Assembly: GCA_016875645.1 (NCBI GenBank)
Contig: VGPE01000015.1
Coordinates: 1 to 22,615, forward strand
Reading direction: 5' to 3'
Length of the DNA: 22,615 nt
Source: Chloroflexota bacterium
GTDB lineage: Bacteria > Chloroflexota > Limnocylindria > Limnocylindrales > CSP1-4
Shown: positions 8,345 to 17,275 of the stretch, piece after piece
Numbering within the stretch: position 1 is the stretch's first letter
Layout: each line of letters opens with the position of its first letter
Notes under the pieces: model-generated
Database searches by the model: none
The model's input: the letters and a program-made list of their open reading frames with translations, nothing else
What the model was told of the DNA's origin: nothing
Program-made: the position numbers and the translations under genes

Positions 8345-9477
8345 TGGCCGCGCGGATCATCGGCCAGGTCCTGGTGCCCGCGGGCGCGATCCTGCTGGCG
8401 CTGGTCGTCGGCGCGGTCGTACTCCTGATCTCGAGTCCGCTGGTCACCGGCCGCTTCGATCCGCTGCTGCCGCTCGCCACCTATGCCGCACTCGTCCAGG
8501 GTTCTCTGGGGTCCTTCAACGGAATCGTGGACACGATCGTCAACGCGACCCCGCTGATCCTGGTGGGGCTGGCCGTCGGCCTCTGCTTCCGGGCCGGGCT
8601 GTTCAACATCGGCGGCCAGGGCCAGTTCTACATGGGCGCCCTTGCGGCCGCGGCCGTCGGCGCGGGACTGGCCGGAAGCCCGCCCATCGTTGCCGTCCCG
8701 CTCGCGGTCCTCGCAGCCGCGGTGGCCGGTGCCATCTACGGCTTCATCCCCGGCGTGCTCAAGGCCTTCGCCGGCGCCCACGAAGTGGTCACGACGATCA
8801 TGCTCAACTACATCGCCGGATTCATCATCTCGTGGGCGGTCCAGGGGCCGCTGAGGGCGCAGGGAGCGTCCTTCGCGCGCTCGCCCGACGTGGGCAATGC
8901 GATGATCCCTGTGGTTCTCAACCAGGGCACTGGGCACGAGGGACACCTGGGGATCATCCTGCCGGTGATCGCGATCGTCGTGATCTGGCGGCTGCTGTTC
9001 CGGACCACCATCGGGTTCGAGATCCGCACGGTCGGCGCGAACCCTGACGCGGCCCGCTACGCCGGGATGCGCCCTCGACTCCTCACGATTTTCGCGCTCA
9101 CCGTGGGCGGCATGATGGCGGGCCTTGCGGGCGCCACCGAGATCCTCGGCGTGACCGGCTACATGGCGGCCACGTACTCCACCAACATCGGCTTCGAAGC
9201 CATCACCGTCGCCCTGCTCGGACGCGCCAACCCGGTCGGAATCCTGTTCGCGGGCCTGTTGCTCGGCGCCATGCGCGCCGGCTCCGGGCTGATGCAGATC
9301 GAGGCCGGGGTACCCGTCCAGATGGTAGACTTGCTGCAGGGGGTGATCCTGCTGTTCCTCGCGGCGGACGTGATCGTGCGCCGCGCCTTCCGCATCCGGG
9401 CCGCCACGGGCGCGGTCACCGAGGTGGCGGACGTCACCCGCTCCTACGCGGGCAAGTCACCGGCGGCCGGCGCATGA
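8344..9477 (+). CDS. ABC transporter permease, BPD_transp_2 family (first subunit)
   Basis: A 377-residue integral membrane protein with about eight to ten hydrophobic segments, forming half of the importer channel. The first helix spans about residues 10-31. Family hallmarks include GLCFRAGLFNIGGQGQFYMG and HEVVTTIMLNYIAGF, and a conserved FEIRTVGANPDAARYAGM cytoplasmic loop that would contact the ATPase. It resembles YufP/BmpF-type permeases. Its ATG shares one base with the ATPase stop, and its own stop overlaps the next permease start by four bases (ATGA), indicating translational coupling. The C-terminal tail after RRAFRIR is polar and probably cytoplasmic. Assignment to the family is firm; substrate is inferred from the BMP partner. 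Confidence 0.93.
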   Translation: MAARIIGQVLVPAGAILLALVVGAVVLLISSPLVTGRFDPLLPLATYAALVQGSLGSFNGIVDTIVNATPLILVGLAVGLCFRAGLFNIGGQGQFYMGALAAAAVGAGLAGSPPIVAVPLAVLAAAVAGAIYGFIPGVLKAFAGAHEVVTTIMLNYIAGFIISWAVQGPLRAQGASFARSPDVGNAMIPVVLNQGTGHEGHLGIILPVIAIVVIWRLLFRTTIGFEIRTVGANPDAARYAGMRPRLLTIFALTVGGMMAGLAGATEILGVTGYMAATYSTNIGFEAITVALLGRANPVGILFAGLLLGAMRAGSGLMQIEAGVPVQMVDLLQGVILLFLAADVIVRRAFRIRAATGAVTEVADVTRSYAGKSPAAGA

Positions 9478-10541
9478 GCGGCCTGTTCGAGATCCCCGTC
9501 CTGGGGATCATCTTCCAGCTGCTGGACTTCCTGATCAACGTCTTCACGCTCAACGGCGTGATCATCCTGGCACTCACGGCGCCCCTGGCCCTGGGCGCCC
9601 TGTGCGGCGTGATGAACGAGCGTTCAGGCGTCGTGAACATCGGCATCGAGGGGATGATGCTGGCCAGCGCATTCGCGGGCTGGTTCGTCGCGGCCGTGGT
9701 CGCGCAGGCCATGCCCGGGTCCACGCCGGGCCCGCTGTTCGGGTTCACGGTGCCCCTGTTGATCGGCCTGCTCGCGGCGGTGGCCACGGGGATGCTGGTC
9801 TCGGCCCTCCACGCCTGGCTCTCGATCACGATCCGCGCCGACCAGATCATCAGCGGCACCATGATCAACATCGTCGCCCTCGGGCTGACCGGCTACTTCG
9901 ACCTGCTCCTGAGCCAGAATCCGTTCCCGAGCGCCGGAACCTTCTCTGCGTTCGACCCACCCGGCTGGCTGGTGGACCTGCCGTTCGTCGGGTGGCTGTT
10001 CCGGATGTTCCTCAACCAGAATCCGATCACGATCAGCGTCATCGTCCTGGCAGTGCTGCTGCAGATCTGGCTGTTCCGGTCCCGCTGGGGACTGCGGACG
10101 CGCGCCGTCGGAGAGCACCCCAAGGCGGCCGAGACCGTGGGGATCAACGTGATCCGGCTTCGCTACCGGAACGTGATCCTGGGCGGGGTCTTCGCCGGAC
10201 TGGGCGGCGCCTGGTTCACGCTGGACTTCGGCAACCTCTTCCAGAACGGCATGACCAACGGGCGGGGCTTCATCGCGCTGGCGGCGCTCATCTTCGGGCG
10301 CTGGCACCCGATGGGCGCATTCTTCGCGGCCCTCCTGTTCGCCGCGTCCGGCTCGCTCGGGATTGCGATCCGGACTGCGCCGCCGCCCGGGCAGTTGGGC
10401 GAGCTGCTCCAGTCGATCCCGGAGCAGGTGCTCTCCGCGCTGCCCTACATCGTCACGATCGTCGTCCTGGCCGGGGTCGTCGGGCGAAGTATCGCGCCGG
10501 CCGCCGTCGGCCAGCCCTACCGGCGCGAGTCGACCTCCTGA
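9474..10541 (+). CDS. ABC transporter permease, BPD_transp_2 family (second subunit)
   Basis: A 355-residue integral membrane protein, partner of the preceding permease and similar to YufQ/BmpG. The characteristic segment GVMNERSGVVNIGIEGMML lies near residues 44-62, followed by ITIRADQIISGTMINIVALG. The loop GLRTRAVGEHPKAAETVG matches the ATPase-contacting loop of the first permease. It begins with ATG in a four-base overlap with the upstream gene. About eight hydrophobic segments are visible. The heterodimer of the two permeases with the double ATPase and BMP lipoprotein gives a complete importer. The next gene starts 11 bases after its stop. Confidence 0.93.
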   Translation: MSGLFEIPVLGIIFQLLDFLINVFTLNGVIILALTAPLALGALCGVMNERSGVVNIGIEGMMLASAFAGWFVAAVVAQAMPGSTPGPLFGFTVPLLIGLLAAVATGMLVSALHAWLSITIRADQIISGTMINIVALGLTGYFDLLLSQNPFPSAGTFSAFDPPGWLVDLPFVGWLFRMFLNQNPITISVIVLAVLLQIWLFRSRWGLRTRAVGEHPKAAETVGINVIRLRYRNVILGGVFAGLGGAWFTLDFGNLFQNGMTNGRGFIALAALIFGRWHPMGAFFAALLFAASGSLGIAIRTAPPPGQLGELLQSIPEQVLSALPYIVTIVVLAGVVGRSIAPAAVGQPYRRESTS

Positions 10542-10552
10542 GCGGCCGGCCG

Positions 10553-11038
10553 GTGACCGCCGAGGATCGGCGCCGCGCGCGCGAGGTGCTCGATCTGCAG
10601 GAAGGCCGCGGCCCGCTGCCGGTCCTCGACGACGCGGGGGCCCGGAACCTGCTGGCCTCGGCGCACCGCATCGCCGTGGTCGGGGCGTCGTCGCGCCCGT
10701 ACCGTCCCTCGCACGGAGTCTTCGAGTACCTCCGGCGCGCCGGCTATGAAGTGATCCCGGTCAATCCCAACGAGTCCTCCGTGCTCGGGGTCCCGGCCGT
10801 CGCCACGCTCGATGAGGCGGCCGCCCTCGCATCGGGCCGGATCGACATCGTGGACGTGTTCCGTCAGCCGGCCGCGTGCCCGGAAGTGGCGGAGGCCGCC
10901 GTCAGGATCGGGGCCCGGGCGCTGTGGCTGCAGATCGGCGTGATCAGCTGGGAGGCCGCCCGGATCGCGACCGCCGGGGGCCTGGCGGTGGTGATGGATC
11001 GGTGCACGGCCGTGGATCACCGGCGCCTGGGGCGGTAA
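10553..11038 (+). CDS. CoA-binding domain protein (YccU-like, Rossmann fold)
   Basis: A 161-residue cytoplasmic protein of the CoA_binding_2 family. After a 30-residue N-terminal segment comes IAVVGASSRPYRPSHGV (nucleotide-binding loop), then AGYEVIPVNPNE, the central IDIVDVFRQP, ARALWLQIGV and a final VVMDRCTAVDHRRL, all characteristic of the family. The start is GTG 10553, eleven bases after the permease stop, because the conserved fold begins soon after; the open frame upstream of that lies over the permease and is a shadow. Members of this family bind CoA or a related nucleotide in vitro, but their cellular role is poorly known. Being last in the transporter operon is suggestive of co-expression, not proof of a shared pathway. 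Confidence 0.88.
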   Translation: MTAEDRRRAREVLDLQEGRGPLPVLDDAGARNLLASAHRIAVVGASSRPYRPSHGVFEYLRRAGYEVIPVNPNESSVLGVPAVATLDEAAALASGRIDIVDVFRQPAACPEVAEAAVRIGARALWLQIGVISWEAARIATAGGLAVVMDRCTAVDHRRLGR

Positions 11039-11059
11039 AGTCCCCCGGCCCCGGAGACG

Positions 11060-11332
11060 TCAGCGGATGGCGAAGCCCGCCAGAACGCAGACGAAGCCCG
11101 CGATTGCGATCGCGCCGCCGATCCGCGCCTGCCGCAGCAGGACCTGCATCGCCACCGAAGCGCCCGTCGTCGACGAATCGCGCACGCCTCCGCGCCAGCG
11201 TTCGTAGCGCGCGACGTTCGCGTCCTGCGCCTTGAGCGCCTGGTAGCGCGCATACGGGCCGCGGGCGCGGCTGTAGCCCACCGCGATCAGCACGACGCCG
11301 AGCCCCCACAGGGCGAGGTTGACCGGGCCCAC
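11060..11332 (-). CDS. Small two-helix membrane protein downstream of gatB
   Basis: A 90-residue protein of unknown function. Two hydrophobic segments (about residues 5-19 and 71-88) flank a polar, arginine-rich loop containing YARYQALKAQDANVARYERW. A helical-hairpin membrane protein is the simplest reading. It starts with GTG two bases after the gatB stop, and GGGAG of the gatB end serves as ribosome site, so it is co-transcribed. I recognise no family. Its layout is similar to the 89-residue protein just upstream of gatB, though residue-level identity is weak. It converges with the CoA-binding gene, with only 21 bases between the stops. Confidence 0.75.
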   Translation of the reverse strand: MGPVNLALWGLGVVLIAVGYSRARGPYARYQALKAQDANVARYERWRGGVRDSSTTGASVAMQVLLRQARIGGAIAIAGFVCVLAGFAIR

Positions 11333-11334
11333 GC

Positions 11335-12852
11335 CTACGCTCCCGCGGGCCCGCCGCCCGCGTCGAGGCGCGCCCGCAGTGCCGACTGGACCATGGCCGC
11401 GTTCGCCTGGCCGCGGGTGGCCTTCATGACCTGGCCGACGAGGAACCCGATTGCCTGCGCCTTCCCGGCCCGGTGATCCGCCACTGCTGCGGCGTTGGCG
11501 GCGAGCACCGCGTCGACGGCGGCACCCAGTGCTCCGGCGTCCGAAATCTGGCTCAGCCCCTCGCGCTCGACGATCGCCCCGATCGGCTCGCCCGTCCGCA
11601 CGTGGTCCGCAAGGACCTCGCGCGCGTTCGTACGGGACAGCGAACCCGCGACCACGCGCGTCAGCAGGTCCGCGAGCGCGGCCGGCGTGGCTCGGCCGAC
11701 CAGCCCCTCGGGCCCGCGATCGGCGGTCTCACGCGCCAGGCGCGCGTACTCACCGGTGACGAGGTTCGCGAGCTCCTTGGCCGGGAGATCGGGCCCAGCG
11801 GCGCGGACGGCTTCGAACGCCGCTGTCATCGTCGGATCGGCCACGATCACCGCCGCGTCGTACGCCGACAGGCCGAGCGCGTCTCGGTAGCGCGCCCGCC
11901 GAGCGGCCGGCAACTCGGGCAGCCTGCCCCGGATGTCGGCCAGCCACGCCGAGTCGGTGCGCAGCGGCGGCAGGTCAGGCTCCGGGAAGTAGCGGTAGTC
12001 GTGCGACTCCTCCTTGGAGCGCATGACGTAGGTCGCCCGGCGCGCGTCGTCCCAGCCGCGGGTCTCCTGGCTGAGCGGCTCGCCCGCATCGAGCGCCGCC
12101 GCCTGGCGCTTCGCCTCGTGCGCCACGGCCCGCTCCACCGCGCGGAACGAGTTCATGTTCTTGACTTCGACCCGGGTGCCGAGGGCCTCGGTCCCACGCG
12201 GCCGGATGGACACGTTGGCCTCCACCCGCATCTGGCCGCGCTCCATGTCCGCGTCGGAGACACCGATCGCGCGCAGCAGCAGCTGGAGCTCCTCGGCGTA
12301 GCGGCGCGCGGCCTCCGCGGATCGCACGTCGGGCTCGGTCACGATCTCCATCAGTGGCGCGCCCGAGCGGTTGAAGTCGATCAGGCTGATCCGCTCCCCC
12401 GTCGGCCCCGCGGCGTGGATCAGCTTGGCCGTGTCCTCCTCGAGGTGCGCCCGGCGGATCCGCACGGTGAGCGGACCGTCGGACGTGTCGAACGTCAGGT
12501 GCCCGGCCGATGCCAGCGGCAGCTCGAACTGGCTGATCTGGTAGCCCTTGGGCAAGTCCGGGTAGAAGTAGTTCTTGCGGTCCCAGCGCGTCGCGGAGGG
12601 CACGCTGGCGCCGATCGCGAGGCCCGTCGCGAGGACGTGCTCCACCGCCCGCCGGTTGATGGTTGGCAGGGCGCCCGGCAGCCCGAGGCAGACCGGGCAG
12701 GTGTGGGTGTTGGGCGGCGCGCCGTCGTAGTCGGTCGAGCAGCCGCAGAACATCTTGCTCGCGGTGCGCAGCTGGCAGTGGACCTCGATGCCGACCACGA
12801 GCTCGAAGCGCTCGGTGGCGCTGCCGGGGCGCGCCGGCGCCTGCGTGCTCAC
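11335..12852 (-). CDS. gatB: Asp-tRNA(Asn)/Glu-tRNA(Gln) amidotransferase subunit B
   Basis: A 505-residue subunit that binds the mischarged tRNA and, using ATP and ammonia from GatA, activates and amidates the attached Glu or Asp. The N-terminus has VVGIEVHCQL and the zinc cysteines C36, C38, C52 and C55 (CGC and CPVCLG), followed by RKNYFYPDLPKGYQISQFE and GAPLMEIVTEPDVRS. The middle has RVEVKNMNSFRAVERA and SHDYRYFPEPDLP. The C-terminus is the YqeY-like tRNA-binding domain ending in VGQVMKATRGQANAAMVQ. The length is normal. GTG 12852 overlaps the upstream stop by four bases (GTGA). Unusually it is separated from gatC-gatA by three other genes. Confidence 0.97.
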   Translation of the reverse strand: MSTQAPARPGSATERFELVVGIEVHCQLRTASKMFCGCSTDYDGAPPNTHTCPVCLGLPGALPTINRRAVEHVLATGLAIGASVPSATRWDRKNYFYPDLPKGYQISQFELPLASAGHLTFDTSDGPLTVRIRRAHLEEDTAKLIHAAGPTGERISLIDFNRSGAPLMEIVTEPDVRSAEAARRYAEELQLLLRAIGVSDADMERGQMRVEANVSIRPRGTEALGTRVEVKNMNSFRAVERAVAHEAKRQAAALDAGEPLSQETRGWDDARRATYVMRSKEESHDYRYFPEPDLPPLRTDSAWLADIRGRLPELPAARRARYRDALGLSAYDAAVIVADPTMTAAFEAVRAAGPDLPAKELANLVTGEYARLARETADRGPEGLVGRATPAALADLLTRVVAGSLSRTNAREVLADHVRTGEPIGAIVEREGLSQISDAGALGAAVDAVLAANAAAVADHRAGKAQAIGFLVGQVMKATRGQANAAMVQSALRARLDAGGGPAGA

Positions 12853-13118
12853 GCGAGCAGCGTGAGCGCGCGCACGACGAAGTAGAGCCCGTAGAGGGAA
12901 ATCGCCAGCCAGCCGATGGCGATGACCGCTCGGACGACCACTGTCCGCACCTTCGGTCGGAACGGCAGCGGCCGGAGCGCCTCGATGGCAGCCCGGGTCG
13001 GGTCGCCCTGGTGGACCAGGGGTGCGATCGCCTGGCGCGCCACCGCGTAGCCGCGGACCAGCCCGATCCTGGCGAGGACGAGGCCACAGGTGAACAGGAC
13101 CAGCGCTGCGGCGCTCAT
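12849..13118 (-). CDS. Small two-helix membrane protein between aminotransferase and gatB
   Basis: An 89-residue protein of unknown function. It begins with MSAAALVLFTCGLVLARIG, a transmembrane helix (about residues 3-18), then a polar stretch with HQGDPTRAAIEALRPLPFRP, and a second helix (about residues 62-84). ATG 13118 is chosen because it overlaps the aminotransferase stop by four bases (ATGA); the open frame extends 33 codons further upstream but there overlies the aminotransferase end. Its own stop overlaps the gatB start by four bases, so translation of all three is probably coupled. No family recognised. Confidence 0.78.
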   Translation of the reverse strand: MSAAALVLFTCGLVLARIGLVRGYAVARQAIAPLVHQGDPTRAAIEALRPLPFRPKVRTVVVRAVIAIGWLAISLYGLYFVVRALTLLA

Positions 13119-14338
13119 GCGCGAGCGCTGGCTCCAGCCTGCTCGCGCACCCGCGCGACGAAGCGGCCGATCCGGACCAGCGCCTCGCGGAGCTTGTCCT
13201 CGCTCGTCGCGTAGCACATCCGGACGTGCCCCTCGCCCGACGGCCCGAATGCGCCGCCGGGTACGCAGGCGACGTGCTCTTCGGTCAACAGGCGCTCCAC
13301 GAACGTCTCGGAATCGAGCCCGGTGGACGTGATCTGCGGGAACGCGTAGAACGCGCCGCGCGGCTCGAACGTCCGCAGCCCGAGGTCGTTGAGGCCGCCC
13401 ACGAGCAGCCGCCGGCGGCGGTCGTAGGCCGACAGCATCCGCTCCACGTCCGGCTCAGCCGATGTGAGCGCCTGGAGCGCTGCATCCTGCGCAACCGTCG
13501 GCGCGGACATGATCCCGTACTGGTGCACCTTCACGATGCCCTCGAGCATCGCGGCGGGCGCGCACAGGAAGCCGACTCGCCAGCCGGTCATCGCGTAGGC
13601 CTTGGAGAATCCGCCCAGCAGGATGGTCCGCTCGCGCATGCCCGGCAGCGCGCTGAACGCCCGGTGGCGGTAGTCCCCGTACGCGAGGCGGTCGTAGATC
13701 TCGTCGCTGATCACCAGCAGGTCGTGGCGCTCGGCGATGCGGGCGATCTCGTCGAGCACATCGGGCGGCAGCACGGCCCCGGTCGGATTGCATGGGTAGC
13801 CAAGGAACAGCGCCTTGGTGCGCGGCGTGATCGCCAGCTCGACGGCCGCGGGATCGAGCGCGAAGTCGTCCTCGAGCCGCGTGGACACCCAGTTCACGCT
13901 CCCGCCCGAGAAGGTCACGGCCGGCGCGTAGGCGACGTACGAGGGCTCGTGGATGACGACCTCATCGCCCGGGTCGATCGTCGCGCGCATCGCGAGGTCC
14001 AGCGCCTCCGACGCCCCGACCGTGATCAGCACCTCGCGGGCGGGGTCGTAGCGCACGCCGTAGCGGCGCTCGAGGTGGTCGACCAGCACGCGCCGGAGCT
14101 CCATGGTCCCGTAGTTCGAGGTGTAGTGCGTCCGGCCTGCCCGGAGGCTCCGAACGCCGGCCTCGATGATCTGCGGCGGTGAGTCGAAATCCGGCTCGCC
14201 GATGCCGAGACTGATGACGTCCGTCATCGTCGCGGCGATGTCGAAGAAGCGCCGGATGCCGGACGGCGGGACCTCACGAACGCGCCGCGAAAGGACGCGC
14301 TCGGCCAGCGGCGGGCGGGCAGCGTGGATCGTCGTCAT
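13115..14338 (-). CDS. PLP-dependent class I/II aminotransferase
   Basis: A 407-residue cytoplasmic fold-type I aminotransferase that moves an amino group between an amino acid and a 2-oxo acid. Visible motifs are ISLGIGEPDFDSP near the N-terminus, GASEALDLAMRA for phosphate binding, YPCNPTGAVL with N184, SDEIYDRLAYG, the PLP lysine K246 in LGGFSKAYAMTGWRVGF, and the substrate arginine in GHVRMCYATS. This is the aspartate/alanine/aromatic group (MalY/PatB excluded by motifs); the exact substrate cannot be read off. ATG 14338 is preferred; no Shine-Dalgarno precedes it, but TAGGCT lies eight bases upstream and may be a -10 element of a leaderless transcript. It is translationally coupled to the next gene. 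Aspartate aminotransferase is only a generic guess. Confidence 0.92.
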   Translation of the reverse strand: MTTIHAARPPLAERVLSRRVREVPPSGIRRFFDIAATMTDVISLGIGEPDFDSPPQIIEAGVRSLRAGRTHYTSNYGTMELRRVLVDHLERRYGVRYDPAREVLITVGASEALDLAMRATIDPGDEVVIHEPSYVAYAPAVTFSGGSVNWVSTRLEDDFALDPAAVELAITPRTKALFLGYPCNPTGAVLPPDVLDEIARIAERHDLLVISDEIYDRLAYGDYRHRAFSALPGMRERTILLGGFSKAYAMTGWRVGFLCAPAAMLEGIVKVHQYGIMSAPTVAQDAALQALTSAEPDVERMLSAYDRRRRLLVGGLNDLGLRTFEPRGAFYAFPQITSTGLDSETFVERLLTEEHVACVPGGAFGPSGEGHVRMCYATSEDKLREALVRIGRFVARVREQAGASARA

Positions 14339-14346
14339 GACCCGGA

Positions 14347-14352
14347 AGCCTA
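14347..14352 (-). promoter_or_regulatory. Possible -10 element of a leaderless aminotransferase transcript
   Basis: TAGGCT (TANNNT type) on the minus strand ends eight bases before ATG 14338, which lacks a Shine-Dalgarno sequence. No -35 match is seen. Weak evidence by itself; it gains support from similar sites before gatC and the GNAT gene. Confidence 0.3.
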
Positions 14353-14355
14353 CGC

Positions 14356-14387
14356 CACCGGCCCGCAGCGGGCTACCCTCGCCGGTG
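14356..14387. terminator. Inverted repeat between SRPBCC gene and aminotransferase gene
   Basis: CACCGGC at 14356-14362 and GCCGGTG at 14381-14387 pair exactly, and a second small hairpin (GCCCG CAG CGGGC, 14361-14373) lies inside, overlapping the left arm by two bases. No T tract. It could attenuate read-through from gatCA or shape the aminotransferase promoter. Confidence 0.35.
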
Positions 14388-14404
14388 CGCCCGGGCACCT
14401 CCCT

Positions 14405-15205
14405 TCAGGTTGCGAAGAGCGTCGGCAATGGCTGGTACGAGGCCGGCAGCGGTGCGGGCAGCTTCGCCCTGGCAAGCCCCTCGGCACGGTCGCGGATGCC
14501 GAGCATCTGCCGGCGGACCATCAGGAACACGCCGAACCCGAGCGCCTCCATCGCCATCGGCCCGCCGATCGTGGGGGCGCCGGCAAATCGGAAGCGGAGG
14601 CGCTCGACCAGCCGCGTGCGGCCGTCAGCCATCGGCTCGATGACGAATGCCCAGCTGCCCGCGAAGTCGCGCGGGACGGTGGTCCCCAGGAAAGCGCCGG
14701 ACGCCTGGACGCCGGCAGGCGCAGCCTCATGCTGCTCACGCCCTTCGGTGCCTTCGCCGGCCTCGGTGGCCGCTTGCCAGCGCTCGATGATCGCAGGATC
14801 GACGTAGAGCACGAGCGCCTGTTCACGATCCACGAGGGCCGCCTCGAAGCCGCCCGCGGGATGCGTCGGCACGGTGTCGCCCACCGCGAGCTGCTGCCAC
14901 TCCGGCACGACCTCCGTGGCGCTGTGGCCCTTCACGTCCATCTGATCGTAGCTGTACCACCCGCCACGGCCGTAGCCCATCTGGACCAGCCAGGGCCAGA
15001 TGTCCGCGGGTGCAGCATCGATCGTGATGGCTCTCGTCTCCACGAGGGTCGGCTCCGGAACCAGGTGATCGCCGGGCAGCTCGCGGGTGGCATCCGCCGC
15101 ATCGACCCCCCAGCGCCGGGTCCACGGTCGGACGATGAGGGCGTAGGCGCCGATCGGCGCCGTGATCGCCGCGCCGAGCGCGGCGAGGCGCAGGAACTTC
15201 GACAT
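14405..15205 (-). CDS. SRPBCC-like (polyketide cyclase/START fold) membrane-anchored protein
   Basis: A 266-residue protein. An N-terminal helix (about residues 2-24, FLRLAALGAAITAPIGAYAL) is followed by RPWTRRWGVDAADATRELPGD and a START-like core containing ITIDAAPADIWPWLVQMGYG and RGGWYSYDQMD, with strands such as SWAFVIEPMADGRTRLVERL. The WPWLVQMG and GGWYSYD signature is typical of a SRPBCC group common in Actinomycetota and Chloroflexota, whose ligand and role are unknown. A second hydrophobic stretch lies near GGPMAMEALGFGVFLMV. ATG 15205 is chosen for its excellent AAAGGAGG site. It lies between gatA (114 bases) and the aminotransferase (66 bases) on the same strand. A link to tRNA amidation is not evident. 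Confidence 0.82.
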   Translation of the reverse strand: MSKFLRLAALGAAITAPIGAYALIVRPWTRRWGVDAADATRELPGDHLVPEPTLVETRAITIDAAPADIWPWLVQMGYGRGGWYSYDQMDVKGHSATEVVPEWQQLAVGDTVPTHPAGGFEAALVDREQALVLYVDPAIIERWQAATEAGEGTEGREQHEAAPAGVQASGAFLGTTVPRDFAGSWAFVIEPMADGRTRLVERLRFRFAGAPTIGGPMAMEALGFGVFLMVRRQMLGIRDRAEGLARAKLPAPLPASYQPLPTLFAT

Positions 15206-15210
15206 CGCTG

Positions 15211-15218
15211 CCTCCTTT
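15211..15218 (-). promoter_or_regulatory. Shine-Dalgarno sequence deciding the start of the SRPBCC gene
   Basis: AAAGGAGG on the minus strand ends five bases before ATG 15205. The in-frame ATG seven codons upstream would place this site inside the coding region, so 15205 is preferred. Confidence 0.7.
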
Positions 15219-15319
15219 GGGACCATGATCGACCGCTGGCGGGCAGCCGCGAAGTGCCGAAGGTCGCGAAAAGGGGGCGATGGATCGCGCGGTGCGGTGG
15301 TTCGGAGCCGGCCGCAACC

Positions 15320-16915
<1,596 letters not shown>

Positions 16916-16919
16916 CGTC

Positions 16920-17216
16920 CTAGCTCCCGCCGATGATGGCGGGCACGACGATGAACGGGCCTTCGGTCGCGACGGCGTTGGCCAGGGCGTCGGCCTGCGA
17001 TAGCGAGGGACGGACGACGTCATCGCGCAGGATGTTCTCGAGCTCGATCGTCTGGGCGGTGGGCGGAATCGCGTCGGTCTCGAGGCGGGCGAGCGCCGCG
17101 TACTGCTCGAGGATGTGGTTGAGCTCGCCCTGGAGTCGCTCGATCTCGTCGGGCGCGAGCCCGAGGCGGGCGAGATGCGCAACGTGCTCGACATCGCTGC
17201 GCGAGAGGCCGGACAT
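16920..17216 (-). CDS. gatC: Asp-tRNA(Asn)/Glu-tRNA(Gln) amidotransferase subunit C
   Basis: A 98-residue subunit that wraps around GatA and GatB and stabilises the complex. SRSDVEHVAHLARLGLAPDE at residues 5-24 and the LNHILEQYAALARLETD helix are family hallmarks; the middle has IELENILRDDVVRPSL, which normally runs along the GatA-GatB interface. ATG 17216 gives the usual length; the frame upstream is open but unlike protein and overlaps the divergent GNAT gene. It is first of a likely seven-gene minus-strand cluster. No Shine-Dalgarno is seen, but TATCAT sits six bases before the ATG, suggesting a leaderless transcript. Confidence 0.95.
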   Translation of the reverse strand: MSGLSRSDVEHVAHLARLGLAPDEIERLQGELNHILEQYAALARLETDAIPPTAQTIELENILRDDVVRPSLSQADALANAVATEGPFIVVPAIIGGS

Positions 17217-17222
17217 GCGGCG

Positions 17223-17228
17223 ATGATA
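17223..17228 (-). promoter_or_regulatory. Possible -10 element of gatC (leaderless)
   Basis: TATCAT on the minus strand ends six bases before the gatC ATG. That spacing would place transcription start at or next to the start codon. It lies in a 59-base divergent gap shared with the GNAT gene. No -35 match is clear. Confidence 0.4.
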
Positions 17229-17261
17229 GCCGCGCTGCCGGAGGCGGCCGTCCGGCCGGGG

Positions 17262-17267
17262 TACCCT
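17262..17267 (+). promoter_or_regulatory. Possible -10 element of the GNAT gene (leaderless)
   Basis: TACCCT ends eight bases before ATG 17276, which has no Shine-Dalgarno. It matches TANNNT and mirrors the arrangement at gatC on the other strand of the same 59-base gap. Confidence 0.35.
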
Positions 17268-17275
17268 GCGGCCCG

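Noticed and set aside
16916..17194. N-terminal extension of gatA by 93 codons
   Set aside because: It lies wholly within gatC in another frame, and is rich in Ser/Arg/Pro without homology; GatA proper begins at GTG 16915.
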